The position numbers and the translations under genes are program-made. This document shows, in pieces, positions 33,338 to 42,011 of a stretch of 64,000 nt of DNA. The DNA is from Chryseobacterium balustinum (GTDB taxonomy: Bacteria; Bacteroidota; Bacteroidia; Flavobacteriales; Weeksellaceae), in the NCBI RefSeq assembly GCF_900168205.1, contig NZ_FUZE01000003.1, positions 186,001 to 250,000 on the forward strand, written 5' to 3'. Each line of letters opens with the position of its first letter. Position 1 is the first letter of the stretch. The notes under the pieces were generated by a model. It saw only the letters and a program-made list of their open reading frames with translations, was not told the origin of the DNA and did not search any database.

Positions 33338-33682
33338 TTATTTATTTGCCGGAACACTTACCGGAGCTGAAGACTGAGAAGCTGGAGCTTTTCCTGCTGG
33401 AGCCTCTTTAGTTGGAGCTTGTGGAATTACTGGTGCTGCTTGTTTAGGTTTCCCGGTAACAACAACGCTTATCAAAATAAGAACGATAATTACCGCTCCT
33501 AAAGTCCAGGTTGACTTTTCCATAAAATCATTCGTTCTCTGTACTCCAAATTGTGCAGGAGATGCACCTCCGAAAGTACTAGAAAGACCGCCACCTTTTG
33601 GGTTTTGAGCCATAACAACGATTACCAATAAAATGCTGGCAATCATAATAAGAATCATTAATAGTGTAAATATAGTATCCAT
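33338..33682 (-). CDS. secG: Preprotein translocase subunit SecG
   Basis: A 114-residue SecG. Two membrane helices (about residues 3-22 and 54-76), the conserved cytoplasmic loop QNPKGGGLSSTFGG and a C-terminal Pro/Ala/Lys-rich tail (QAAPVIPQAPTKEAPAGKAP) that is longer than in E. coli. It stimulates SecYE-dependent export. The tail is common in Bacteroidota SecG proteins. Confidence 0.93.
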   Translation of the reverse strand: MDTIFTLLMILIMIASILLVIVVMAQNPKGGGLSSTFGGASPAQFGVQRTNDFMEKSTWTLGAVIIVLILISVVVTGKPKQAAPVIPQAPTKEAPAGKAPASQSSAPVSVPANK

Positions 33683-33760
33683 TAATTTTAATATCTTTTT
33701 GAATGGGCAAATCTAATGTTTTTTTACCAAACTGCAAAATAAGATTTGAGCTAAAAATAG

Positions 33761-33786
33761 AAAACGGCAGCAATTGCTACCGTTTT
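33761..33786 (-). terminator. Terminator after the second M16 gene
   Basis: AAAACGGTAGC and GCTGCCGTTTT on the minus strand with one mismatch, followed by a T-rich stretch. Confidence 0.75.
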
Positions 33787-33806
33787 CATTAAAAATATAT
33801 TAATTC

Positions 33807-35852
33807 TTATTTGAAGTCAGAATCTTTAGCTTGGTTTATTTCGTATGATTTTACTTTCATCACCATTTCCATACCCATTTGATTAACCGTAATTGTGTAA
33901 GGCATTTTCACACCTGAAACATCTTTGTAATCAGCAAAAGTTGTAGGAACTGTGAAAGTTTGTCCCTGTGTTTTCACAGTTTCAGTTTCACCAGTTTTAA
34001 GACCCGTTTTTACGCTATAATAATAAGCTTTATCACCAGATTTGATTGCATAAGAATCTTCACCGTTAATCTTTTCAATTCCTGCCAATTTGTAATCTGC
34101 AGATTTAGCAAAACCTAATTCTTCGAAAAGTTCAGTGTTTTTCAGGTTGTCAGCAATTTCTTCTTTAGTCATCTCAACTTTTTGTCCCATTTGCTCAGAA
34201 TAACCTGTTTTTCCGTCGAAAACTTGTTTTTGAACTGTCATTCCACCAGCAGAAACTGTTTGGAGTTCTTTTCCACCTTGAGCTTTAACAATTTTAAAAT
34301 CAAGATTCTGTCCCTGCATAGACATTGATGCATTTGTTGTATATGAAGACACTTTTGATAAATTAGCTTTTCCACCAATTGCATTGATGTATTTATCAAC
34401 AACAGAAGCTACTGTTACATTAGCATCAACTTTCTGAACTGTTGGTTTTGCAACAGGATTTGCATTAGCATCAAAATATTTTACAGGATAACCTAATTTT
34501 TCTAATCCTTCAGAAATATCAGATGCTTTACCAGCGATGAAAATTCTGCTTTGGTTTGGTAAAATAGTTGCTTTTACCGCGTTAGAAACGTCAGCTGCAG
34601 TTACTTTATCAATAGATTTTAAATAGTTAGTGTAAAAATCAGCGGGAAGATCCTGAACTTTTTGGTTAACTGCAAATCTTGCAATCGTTGCAGGTTGCTC
34701 TAATGCCATGATGAAGCTTCCTTTCAATTTAGCTTTAGCATTTGCCAATTCTTCAGGTTTTACTGTAGAAATACCATTCAGTTCGTTCATGAATTCTTTT
34801 ACAGCTTTATCTGTTACTTCATTTCTTACGCTAGCTTTAGCAGAGAAAGAAGGTGAATATTTGCTTGCTGTTAAACTAGAGTATGCACCATAAGTGAATG
34901 CGTTTTTCTCACGAAGATTCATGAAAAGTCTAGCTTCTCCACCGCCACCAAGAATGTAGTTGGCAATTGTTGCAGGGAAGTAGTTGGCATCTTTCATTTT
35001 CAATGTATTTAGGTTTCCTACAGAAACTACAGATTGTACTGCAGAAGGAACGTCTACTACATTGATTTCAGTTTTAGCAACATTTGAAGCCGGTTCTAAA
35101 GCTGGGAATTTTGTATCCGCTTTTTGCCAGTTGTTGAAAGCTTTTTCAACCATTGGCTTTACTTGGTCAAATTTTACATCACCAACAATTACAAGGTAAG
35201 CATTGTCTGGAGCGTAATATTTTTTGTAAGTATTTTGAACGTCAGCTAATTGTATCTTATTGATAGATTCTTCTGTTTCAAATTCTCCTCTTGAAGTATT
35301 TTTTCCGTAAGCTAATGCGTTTGAAACTCTTGAAGCGATTGCATCTGCGCTCTTCTCTGAAGATTTTAAACCTTCAATAGCTCTTTCTTTAGATTTTGTG
35401 ATTTCGTCAGCAGAAAATTTAGGATTGATGATCGCATCAGCCATTAAACCTAAAACTTCAGGGAAATATTTTGAAAGCGAGTTTGAAGAAGCTCCTGCAG
35501 AAGAGAAATTTAAGTTAGCACCCAAAAAGTCTATTTTTTTGTTGAATGCGTCTTTGCTTAAAGTTGTTGTTCCGTTACCAAGCTGATCTGCCATGATGTC
35601 GCTTACTCCAGCTACATCACCTTCGAAATAAGGCTGTCTGTCCATAGAAAGACTTACGTTTACTCTTGGTAATTTATTGTTTTCAACTACCATTACGGTC
35701 ATCCCGTTTTTAAGCTGAAAAGTTTTTGGCTTTGCAATGTTAATCGCAGGTGTTGGTCCTGGTTTTGGCATTGCATTAATATCAATTTTTTGTGCAGAAA
35801 GCATTCCTGAGAATAAAAATGCTACGGCTATATAGGTAAATTGTTTTTTCAT
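33807..35852 (-). CDS. M16-family protease-like protein, non-catalytic subunit with C-terminal extension
   Basis: A 681-residue exported protein (signal peptide MKKQFTYIAVAFLFSGMLSAQ). Two M16 halves span about residues 30-480, but the region that should carry HxxEH reads SDIMADQLGNGTT, so zinc ligands are missing. Typical GGGGEARLFMNLREKNAFTYGAYS motif of the second half is present. The last ~190 residues (from about SVVDKYINAIGG) form an extra beta-rich domain with a lipoprotein-carrier-like pattern. It likely pairs with the catalytic M16 encoded 55 bp upstream, as in mitochondrial-type alpha/beta peptidases. Confidence 0.9.
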   Translation of the reverse strand: MKKQFTYIAVAFLFSGMLSAQKIDINAMPKPGPTPAINIAKPKTFQLKNGMTVMVVENNKLPRVNVSLSMDRQPYFEGDVAGVSDIMADQLGNGTTTLSKDAFNKKIDFLGANLNFSSAGASSNSLSKYFPEVLGLMADAIINPKFSADEITKSKERAIEGLKSSEKSADAIASRVSNALAYGKNTSRGEFETEESINKIQLADVQNTYKKYYAPDNAYLVIVGDVKFDQVKPMVEKAFNNWQKADTKFPALEPASNVAKTEINVVDVPSAVQSVVSVGNLNTLKMKDANYFPATIANYILGGGGEARLFMNLREKNAFTYGAYSSLTASKYSPSFSAKASVRNEVTDKAVKEFMNELNGISTVKPEELANAKAKLKGSFIMALEQPATIARFAVNQKVQDLPADFYTNYLKSIDKVTAADVSNAVKATILPNQSRIFIAGKASDISEGLEKLGYPVKYFDANANPVAKPTVQKVDANVTVASVVDKYINAIGGKANLSKVSSYTTNASMSMQGQNLDFKIVKAQGGKELQTVSAGGMTVQKQVFDGKTGYSEQMGQKVEMTKEEIADNLKNTELFEELGFAKSADYKLAGIEKINGEDSYAIKSGDKAYYYSVKTGLKTGETETVKTQGQTFTVPTTFADYKDVSGVKMPYTITVNQMGMEMVMKVKSYEINQAKDSDFK

Positions 35853-35907
35853 TGTAAAAAATTTAAAAATTTATAATCATATTTAAAACGTGAAGTTTTT
35901 TATACGA

Positions 35908-37221
35908 TTACTTTTTTTCAGGTAAGTAGTTAAGGATGATTCTCTGGTTAGAATTTAAATACTTTTTAGCCGCATTCTGTAAATCCTGCTTTGTGATTGA
36001 CTTGTAGATGTCGATTTCCTTGTTGATTAAGTTAGTATCTCCCATCAATACGTGGTTTGTAGCTAAAGAAGCTGCAATTCCCTGAATACTTGAGTTTGCA
36101 TTTACAAACTGATTTTCGTACTGATTCTGAAGTTTTTGATAATCTTCGTCAGAAATTAAAGTCGTCTGAAGTTTCTTAATTTCCGCATCGATATCAGTCT
36201 GTAAAGTCTGCTTCGTTGTTGCTCCCATTGGGATCGCAAAGAATGCGAAAATACCGTAATCTTCAAGACCTTGGTTGAAAGCTGCTACCTGAAGTGCTTT
36301 TTTCTCCTGATCTACCAATTTTTTATATAAAACTGAAGATTTTCCGTTGCTTAAATAAGATGAAAGCATATCTAAAACGTAAGCATCTTTTTCTTTGTTA
36401 CCCGGTGTTCTGTATGCAAAAACATAAGCAGGAAGCTGGATGTTCGGATCGTATGCTGTTACTTCTTTTTCTTTTGTGATAGGCTCGTCTTTCGGGAAGT
36501 TTTTAGGGTAAACTGTTCCTTTAGGGATAGCTCCGTAATATTCCTGAATCCATTTTTTTGTCTGCTCAGGCTTGATGTCTCCTGCTACAACCAATGTTGC
36601 ATTGTTTGGAACGTAATATTTTTTGTAAAACGCCTTGAATTCATCCAATTTTGCAGAATTCAAATCGTCCATAGATCCAATAGTAGACCATGTATATGGA
36701 TGTTTGGTGAAAAGATTTTTCTGTACGTTTGTGAAAAGATTTCCATAGGGCTGGTTATCCATTCTCAATCTCTTTTCTTCTTTTACAACTTCTCTCTGAG
36801 TATCTACACCAATCTGGTTGATTTCTGCATGACGAAGTCTTTCAGACTCCATCCAAAGACCTAATTGCTCGTTGTTTGATGGGAAAGTTTCGTAGTAATA
36901 TGTTCTGTCGTTCGTAGTGTTCGCATTATTTTGTCCACCGTTTGAAGAAACGATTTTAAACCATTCTCCTCTCTTAATGTTTGGAGTTCCTTCAAATAGA
37001 AGGTGCTCAAAAAAATGTGCAAAACCAGTTCTTCCAACTACTTCATCTTTTGCTCCTACATGGTACATGATACCTGTTGTTACTACCGGTGCAGAATTAT
37101 CTTGGTGTAAGATTACATGTAAGCCGTTTGGTAAATCATACTCTTCAAATTTGATTTGTTGTGCATTCAGCATCGCTCCAAAAAAGGCAGCTGCTGCAAC
37201 ACTAAGAAGTCGTTTTTTCAT
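35908..37221 (-). CDS. M16-family zinc peptidase, catalytic subunit
   Basis: A 437-residue exported peptidase (signal peptide MKKRLLSVAAAAFFGAMLNAQ). The zinc motif HFFEH is at residues 69-73, with the distal glutamate in the EVVKEEKRLRMDN region. The second M16 half follows without a zinc motif. It is the first gene of an operon with the non-catalytic M16 protein; the two would form a clam-shell protease in the periplasm or at the surface. Confidence 0.94.
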   Translation of the reverse strand: MKKRLLSVAAAAFFGAMLNAQQIKFEEYDLPNGLHVILHQDNSAPVVTTGIMYHVGAKDEVVGRTGFAHFFEHLLFEGTPNIKRGEWFKIVSSNGGQNNANTTNDRTYYYETFPSNNEQLGLWMESERLRHAEINQIGVDTQREVVKEEKRLRMDNQPYGNLFTNVQKNLFTKHPYTWSTIGSMDDLNSAKLDEFKAFYKKYYVPNNATLVVAGDIKPEQTKKWIQEYYGAIPKGTVYPKNFPKDEPITKEKEVTAYDPNIQLPAYVFAYRTPGNKEKDAYVLDMLSSYLSNGKSSVLYKKLVDQEKKALQVAAFNQGLEDYGIFAFFAIPMGATTKQTLQTDIDAEIKKLQTTLISDEDYQKLQNQYENQFVNANSSIQGIAASLATNHVLMGDTNLINKEIDIYKSITKQDLQNAAKKYLNSNQRIILNYLPEKK

Positions 37222-37396
37222 AAAATAGAAATTGTTTTGTCAATTAGTGTTTTATTTAAATGAATTGTTACAAGTATTTTAATCTTTTTTTAAGAATTTT
37301 AAAAGAATGCTAGGTTTACCTAAAAGAGTTGTGGGATATTGAATGGCTTTTGTATTTTCTATTAAAGCAGTGTAATTATTGTATTGAAATTCAAAT

Positions 37397-37426
37397 TTGA
37401 ATTCTCCATATAATACACTAATTTTG
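37397..37426 (+). promoter_or_regulatory. Promoter of the UvrD/PcrA gene
   Basis: TTG (37397-37399), exactly 19 bp, then TAATTTTG (37419-37426): a full match to the flavobacterial consensus, 22 bp before the ATG at 37449. Confidence 0.75.
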
Positions 37427-37448
37427 TGTTCCCAAATTTTTTTGCTGT

Positions 37449-39779
37449 ATGGATTACCTGAAAGGACTCAACGAATCACAATATGAAGCCGTTACCACTT
37501 TACAAGGACCTTTGATGGTACTTGCAGGAGCGGGTTCCGGAAAAACGCGTGTACTTACGATGCGTATTGCACATTTGATTACCAATGGAGTAGATCCTTT
37601 CAATATTTTGTCTTTAACTTTCACCAATAAAGCGGCAAAAGAAATGAAAGAGCGTATTGCTAAAGTCGTTGGGCAAAGCAATGCGAGGAGCCTTTGGATG
37701 GGAACTTTTCACTCTGTTTTTGCAAGAATTCTGAGAAGTGAAGCGCATTATTTGGGTTATCCTTCCAACTTTACGATCTATGATCAGCAGGATGCTTTGA
37801 ATGTGATCAGAAAAGTGTTGAAAGACATGAATATTGATGCTGATCTGTATAAGCCTAAAAAAGTTCAGTCTAGAATTTCCAATTATAAAAATAACCTAAT
37901 TACAGTAAAAGCATATTACAACAATCCTGAATTAATGGAAGCTGACGAAAAAGCGAACATGAAATTCATCGGAAAGATCTATGAAAAATATGTAGAAGCC
38001 TGTTTCAAAAATGGTTCGATGGATTTTGACGACCTATTGTTGAAAACGAATGAACTTTTAACAAGATTTCCGGAAGTTTTAGCAAAATATCAGGACAGAT
38101 TCAGATATATTTTGGTAGATGAGTACCAAGATACGAATCACTCTCAGTATTTGATTGTAAAAGCTTTGGCTTCAAAATTCGAAAATATTTGTGTGGTAGG
38201 AGATGATGCGCAGTCGATTTACTCTTTCCGTGGTGCGAATATTTACAATATTTTAAATTTCAAAAAAGATTATCCGGATGCAATGACGGTTTCTTTGGAA
38301 CAAAATTATCGTTCGACTCAAAATATTGTCAATGCTGCAAATGTTGTGATTGCTAAAAACCTGCAGCAGTTCAAGAAAAATGTTTTCAGTGAGAATGAAG
38401 AAGGAGAAAAAATTAAAGTGTACCGCTCGCTTTCCGATGCTGACGAAGCCAATTTCGTGGCCGGAAATATTTGGGAACTGAGAAACAGAGAACAGAGAAA
38501 ATTTAGTGATTTTGCTATTTTATACCGTACCAATTCTCAGACACGAGCGTTTGAAGACTCTTTAAGACGTAAAAATATTCCTTATAAAGTATATGGAGGT
38601 TTATCTTTTTACCAAAGAAAAGAAGTGAAAGATTTAATCGGATATCTTCGTCTTTTGGTGAATGAAAATGATTCTGAAGCGTTGATGAGAATCATTAATT
38701 ATCCGACAAGAGGGATTGGTGAGACGACTCAAAATAAATTAATTGTTTTTGCAGATTCACTAAATCTTCCGGTGTCAAAAGTTTTAGACAATTTGGGGAT
38801 TTATGCTCCGCAATTGAAATTTAATAATGGAGTTTTAACCAAATTGAGCGATTTCTGGTCGATGATCAAAGCGTTTCAGGTTTTGCTTAAAACAGAAACG
38901 GCGTACAGCGTTGCGATGGAAGTGGCAAAGCGAAGCGGTTTGATTAAGTTTTTAAAAGACGACCAGACTCCGGAAGGAATTTCACGTGTAGAAAACGTTC
39001 AGGAATTGATGAACTCGATGCAGGGTTTCATCGAAGAGCAGCAACAGATAGAGGATGGTGACCCGAGTTTGCCTAATTTCCTTGAAAATATTGCCCTTTC
39101 TGCAGATACGCAAAGAAAAGATGATGAGGAAGATATGGTTTCGCTGATGACGATTCACCTTTCAAAAGGTCTTGAGTTTCCGGTGGTGCATTTAGTAGGA
39201 TTAGAAGAAAATCTTTTCCCAAGCTTTATGAGCTCGGCAACCCGTGAAGATCTGGAAGAAGAGAGACGTTTGTTTTATGTTGCTTTAACGAGAGCTGAAA
39301 AACAGGTGTTTTTCTCTTATGCAACTTCTCGTTTTCAATGGGGGAAAATTACCGATGCCGAACCTTCACGATTTTTAAGTGAAATAGATGAAGAATATAT
39401 CGAATTTTTAAATCCTGCTCTCGAAAAGAGATTTATCAACAATTCAGGGGTTACTTCTAATATTTTTGACGAGCATCCTTCAGAAATGAAGAGCTTTAGA
39501 AAAATAGAAAAGAAAACCATCTCGAAAACTGAAAATGATAAACCTATTGCTGAGCCAAGAAAATTAAAACCTGTAGCAACAGCAAGAATCATCAACCCGA
39601 GTGGAGCTTCTTCACAAGATATTGAAGTTGGAGACAAAGTAAGACACGACCGTTTTGGAATTGGTGAAGTGGCATTTTTGGACGGTACAGATCCACAGAA
39701 TATAAAAGCAAAAGTGGTTTTCTTACACGAAGGAGAGAAAAATTTGATCTTGAAATATGCTAAACTGACGAAGATTTAA
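37449..39779 (+). CDS. UvrD/PcrA-type 3'-5' DNA helicase
   Basis: A 776-residue superfamily 1A helicase. Walker A AGAGSGKT is at residues 26-33, Walker B is ILVDEYQD, motif III GDDAQSIYSFRGA, motif IV region QNYRSTQNI, motif V MTIHLSKGLEFPVVHLVGLEENLFP and motif VI VALTRAEKQVF. The C-terminus ends in a Tudor-like domain (VGDKVRHDRFGIGEVAFLDG) typical of PcrA/UvrD, which binds RNA polymerase. Unwinds DNA in nucleotide-excision and mismatch repair and displaces RecA. Confidence 0.95.
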   Translation: MDYLKGLNESQYEAVTTLQGPLMVLAGAGSGKTRVLTMRIAHLITNGVDPFNILSLTFTNKAAKEMKERIAKVVGQSNARSLWMGTFHSVFARILRSEAHYLGYPSNFTIYDQQDALNVIRKVLKDMNIDADLYKPKKVQSRISNYKNNLITVKAYYNNPELMEADEKANMKFIGKIYEKYVEACFKNGSMDFDDLLLKTNELLTRFPEVLAKYQDRFRYILVDEYQDTNHSQYLIVKALASKFENICVVGDDAQSIYSFRGANIYNILNFKKDYPDAMTVSLEQNYRSTQNIVNAANVVIAKNLQQFKKNVFSENEEGEKIKVYRSLSDADEANFVAGNIWELRNREQRKFSDFAILYRTNSQTRAFEDSLRRKNIPYKVYGGLSFYQRKEVKDLIGYLRLLVNENDSEALMRIINYPTRGIGETTQNKLIVFADSLNLPVSKVLDNLGIYAPQLKFNNGVLTKLSDFWSMIKAFQVLLKTETAYSVAMEVAKRSGLIKFLKDDQTPEGISRVENVQELMNSMQGFIEEQQQIEDGDPSLPNFLENIALSADTQRKDDEEDMVSLMTIHLSKGLEFPVVHLVGLEENLFPSFMSSATREDLEEERRLFYVALTRAEKQVFFSYATSRFQWGKITDAEPSRFLSEIDEEYIEFLNPALEKRFINNSGVTSNIFDEHPSEMKSFRKIEKKTISKTENDKPIAEPRKLKPVATARIINPSGASSQDIEVGDKVRHDRFGIGEVAFLDGTDPQNIKAKVVFLHEGEKNLILKYAKLTKI

Positions 39780-39784
39780 ATATA

Positions 39785-39820
39785 AAAGCGGGTTGAGTTA
39801 AATAAACCCGCTTTTTTTTC
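39785..39820 (+). terminator. Terminator after the helicase gene
   Basis: AAAGCGGGTT and AACCCGCTTT arms, then TTTTT. Confidence 0.85.
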
Positions 39821-39950
39821 GGAACTTAATGAGTTATTTTAATTAAATATTCTTCACAATCCCTTAAAAAAGCTATTAGTACTACTATAAATTTCTTTTA
39901 TCAGTTCGTATGAAAGAGCTATATTTAAAGCAAATTTTATATTAAAAAAA

Positions 39951-41087
39951 TTGATTTATACAACGCTTTTAAATATTGCTATTTTCGAGGGGATAATCTT
40001 AGGTTTAGTTATTTTAAAGTCTTCTTTATTTAATAGTAATTCAAATAAATATTTAGCCTATTTACTATTTGCACTTTCCTTTGTTTTACTCAATTATGTT
40101 TTTGAAATTGAAGGTACATTTACTTCGTATCCCTTTTTACGTTTTATAGATGATATCGAGTGGGTATTTTTATTGCCTGTTTTCATGTTCCTGTTCATTA
40201 TAAACCGGATCGATGATACTGTAAAGGACAGGCAGAAGCACTATTTGTATTATATTCCATTTGCCTATTCCTCTATTCTTAGTATTACATACGATCTTAG
40301 TCATGTTGCAGGGCTTTATAAAATCCCGGATTCAAGCATTTTTCTACTTAATATACTTAGGCTCATTCAGCTTTTATTTGCCGTTATTCTCATTCCGTTT
40401 TTACCTCTTTACTCTTATTTTATGATAAGGCATTTAAAAGATCCACAAGAAAAAAAATGGGTCATTACCTTATTAACCCTTATCTATTTGTTATTATTTG
40501 TCTGGCTTACTACTTATATGACAGGTGTTTTTTTTGGATTAGACATTTCTTCTACCATGAGCGTCCTGGCTTTATTTGCAACCTTCGTCATGCACTGGAC
40601 GGCTTATATAGGCATTTACAAATACAAACTGGCCAAAAACAAAATTGCTATCTACAATTTTCTAAATAATGAGCCAGCTATTTCGTTAACCGATCTGGAA
40701 ATTGTACAAAGTAATACTCCACAAGAATATAAGGAATCTATCACAGCAGATAATCTTTATTTTCAAAAACTGGAGCTTCTTTGCAAAGATCAGCACATTT
40801 ATACCGACAGTACATTAAACAGGGAGAAAGTTGCAGAAAAACTAGGCATAAGTGCAGGATATGTTTCACAAATTGTAAACACGATAACAGGAGACAATTT
40901 TGCCCATTATATCAATAACTATCGGGTGGAAGCTGTGAAGGAAATGATTTCGAATCCTGAGTATGAAAACTATAATTTGTTGACGATGGGATTAGAAGCC
41001 GGATTTACATCAAAAACAACTTTCTATAATTCCTTTAAAAAAGTAACGGGTCAAACTCCCAATGAATATAAAAATACCATAAAATAA
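39951..41087 (+). CDS. AraC-family regulator with seven-helix membrane N-terminus
   Basis: A 378-residue protein. The frame has no in-frame ATG; the best start is TTG at 39951 (TTG ATT TAT), so the first residue is written Met. Residues ~5-225 hold about seven hydrophobic helices; the C-terminal ~100 residues are an AraC HTH pair with LGISAGYVSQIVNTITGDNFAHYINNYRVEAV and GFTSKTTFYNSFKKVTGQTPNEYK. This is the membrane-anchored AraC class frequent in Bacteroidota. The DUF3575-type gene 90 bp downstream is a possible target. Confidence 0.88.
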   Translation: MIYTTLLNIAIFEGIILGLVILKSSLFNSNSNKYLAYLLFALSFVLLNYVFEIEGTFTSYPFLRFIDDIEWVFLLPVFMFLFIINRIDDTVKDRQKHYLYYIPFAYSSILSITYDLSHVAGLYKIPDSSIFLLNILRLIQLLFAVILIPFLPLYSYFMIRHLKDPQEKKWVITLLTLIYLLLFVWLTTYMTGVFFGLDISSTMSVLALFATFVMHWTAYIGIYKYKLAKNKIAIYNFLNNEPAISLTDLEIVQSNTPQEYKESITADNLYFQKLELLCKDQHIYTDSTLNREKVAEKLGISAGYVSQIVNTITGDNFAHYINNYRVEAVKEMISNPEYENYNLLTMGLEAGFTSKTTFYNSFKKVTGQTPNEYKNTIK

Positions 41088-41176
41088 GTACCATTTTATA
41101 CAGTTTTAAGCTTTTGAAACCCTTTCTAATTTGAATTATTTGAGTTTTGCAGTTAAATAATTTAAATTAAATTTTT

Positions 41177-41722
41177 ATGAAAAAAAACTTTTTACTGTTC
41201 ATCATTTTATTTGCTTTTTGCTCTATTAAGACACAAGCCCAAAGTGAAACTGATGCCAATTCTTATCAGAAGAACAATGAAATTAAACTGAATCTAATTT
41301 CTCCTTTAATGGATGCTTTTGAAGTAAGTTATGAACGGTTTCTAAACAAAAATTCATCGCTGGGGATCTCTGCATTTAAGGTTTATGAGCATTCAACAAA
41401 TGATGATATGAATTATTATATCTCTCCTTATTACAGATATTATTTTGGAAAAAAATACGCTTCCGGTTTTTTTGCCGAAGGATTTGGAATGTTCACTTCC
41501 ATTGATGGAAAAAAAATATACTCAGCAGACCGACTGACATTCACTGAAAATAAAGACGTTTATGACCTCGCATTAGGTGCTGGTCTTGGCTGGAAATTGG
41601 TTACCAAAAAAGGATTTGTTTTTGAAGCCAACGCAGCTTACGGAAGACTTGTATTTAATGCAGACAAAACAGATCATGACCAAGTTATAAAGCTCGGATT
41701 AAGTGTTGGTTATCGGTTTTAA
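41177..41722 (+). CDS. Outer-membrane beta-barrel protein (DUF3575-like)
   Basis: A 181-residue exported protein with signal peptide MKKNFLLFIILFAFCSIKTQAQ. It shows alternating amphipathic strands ending in an aromatic residue (GLSVGYRF), typical of an 8-stranded barrel. Motifs NEIKLNLISPLMDAFEVSYERFLNKNSSLGIS and YYRYYFGKKYASGFFAEGFG match the DUF3575 pattern. Role unknown; may be regulated by the AraC protein upstream. Confidence 0.85.
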   Translation: MKKNFLLFIILFAFCSIKTQAQSETDANSYQKNNEIKLNLISPLMDAFEVSYERFLNKNSSLGISAFKVYEHSTNDDMNYYISPYYRYYFGKKYASGFFAEGFGMFTSIDGKKIYSADRLTFTENKDVYDLALGAGLGWKLVTKKGFVFEANAAYGRLVFNADKTDHDQVIKLGLSVGYRF

Positions 41723-41735
41723 ATATTAACCTTTT

Positions 41736-41905
41736 TATTTAACCACAAAAAGCAGAAAAGATTTAGATACTTCTATTAAAGCTTATTTTTAAAATGAAAA
41801 AACACACATAAGTTCAAAAACGCCTTTGATTTTTATTCTTTTGATAGCTTCAATTGTCTAATAATTATATGCCTCGAACATCTTTTGTCTCTTTTGCGGT
41901 TAAAT
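41736..41905. repeat. MITE-like element between the barrel gene and cstA
   Basis: ATTTAACCACAAAAAGCAGAAAAGA (described by position 41736-41760) faces its near-complement at 41881-41905 (TCTTTTGTCTCTTTTGCGGT...). The end motif GCGGTTAAA relates it to the other GCAAAG elements. The interior has no ORF and nothing else was seen up to the cstA terminator. Confidence 0.65.
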
Positions 41906-41949
41906 TTAAATTAGTTTAAACAGCTTTATTCTAAAAAGGATTGAAAATA

Positions 41950-41978
41950 AGACAGACGCCCAAAAAAGCGTCTGTCTA
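41950..41978 (-). terminator. Terminator after cstA
   Basis: AGACAGACGC and GCGTCTGTCT form a perfect 10-bp stem; TTTTC-type tail on the minus strand. Confidence 0.8.
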
Positions 41979-42011
41979 TTTACCTAAAACTAAGAACCTG
42001 TGATAACTATC

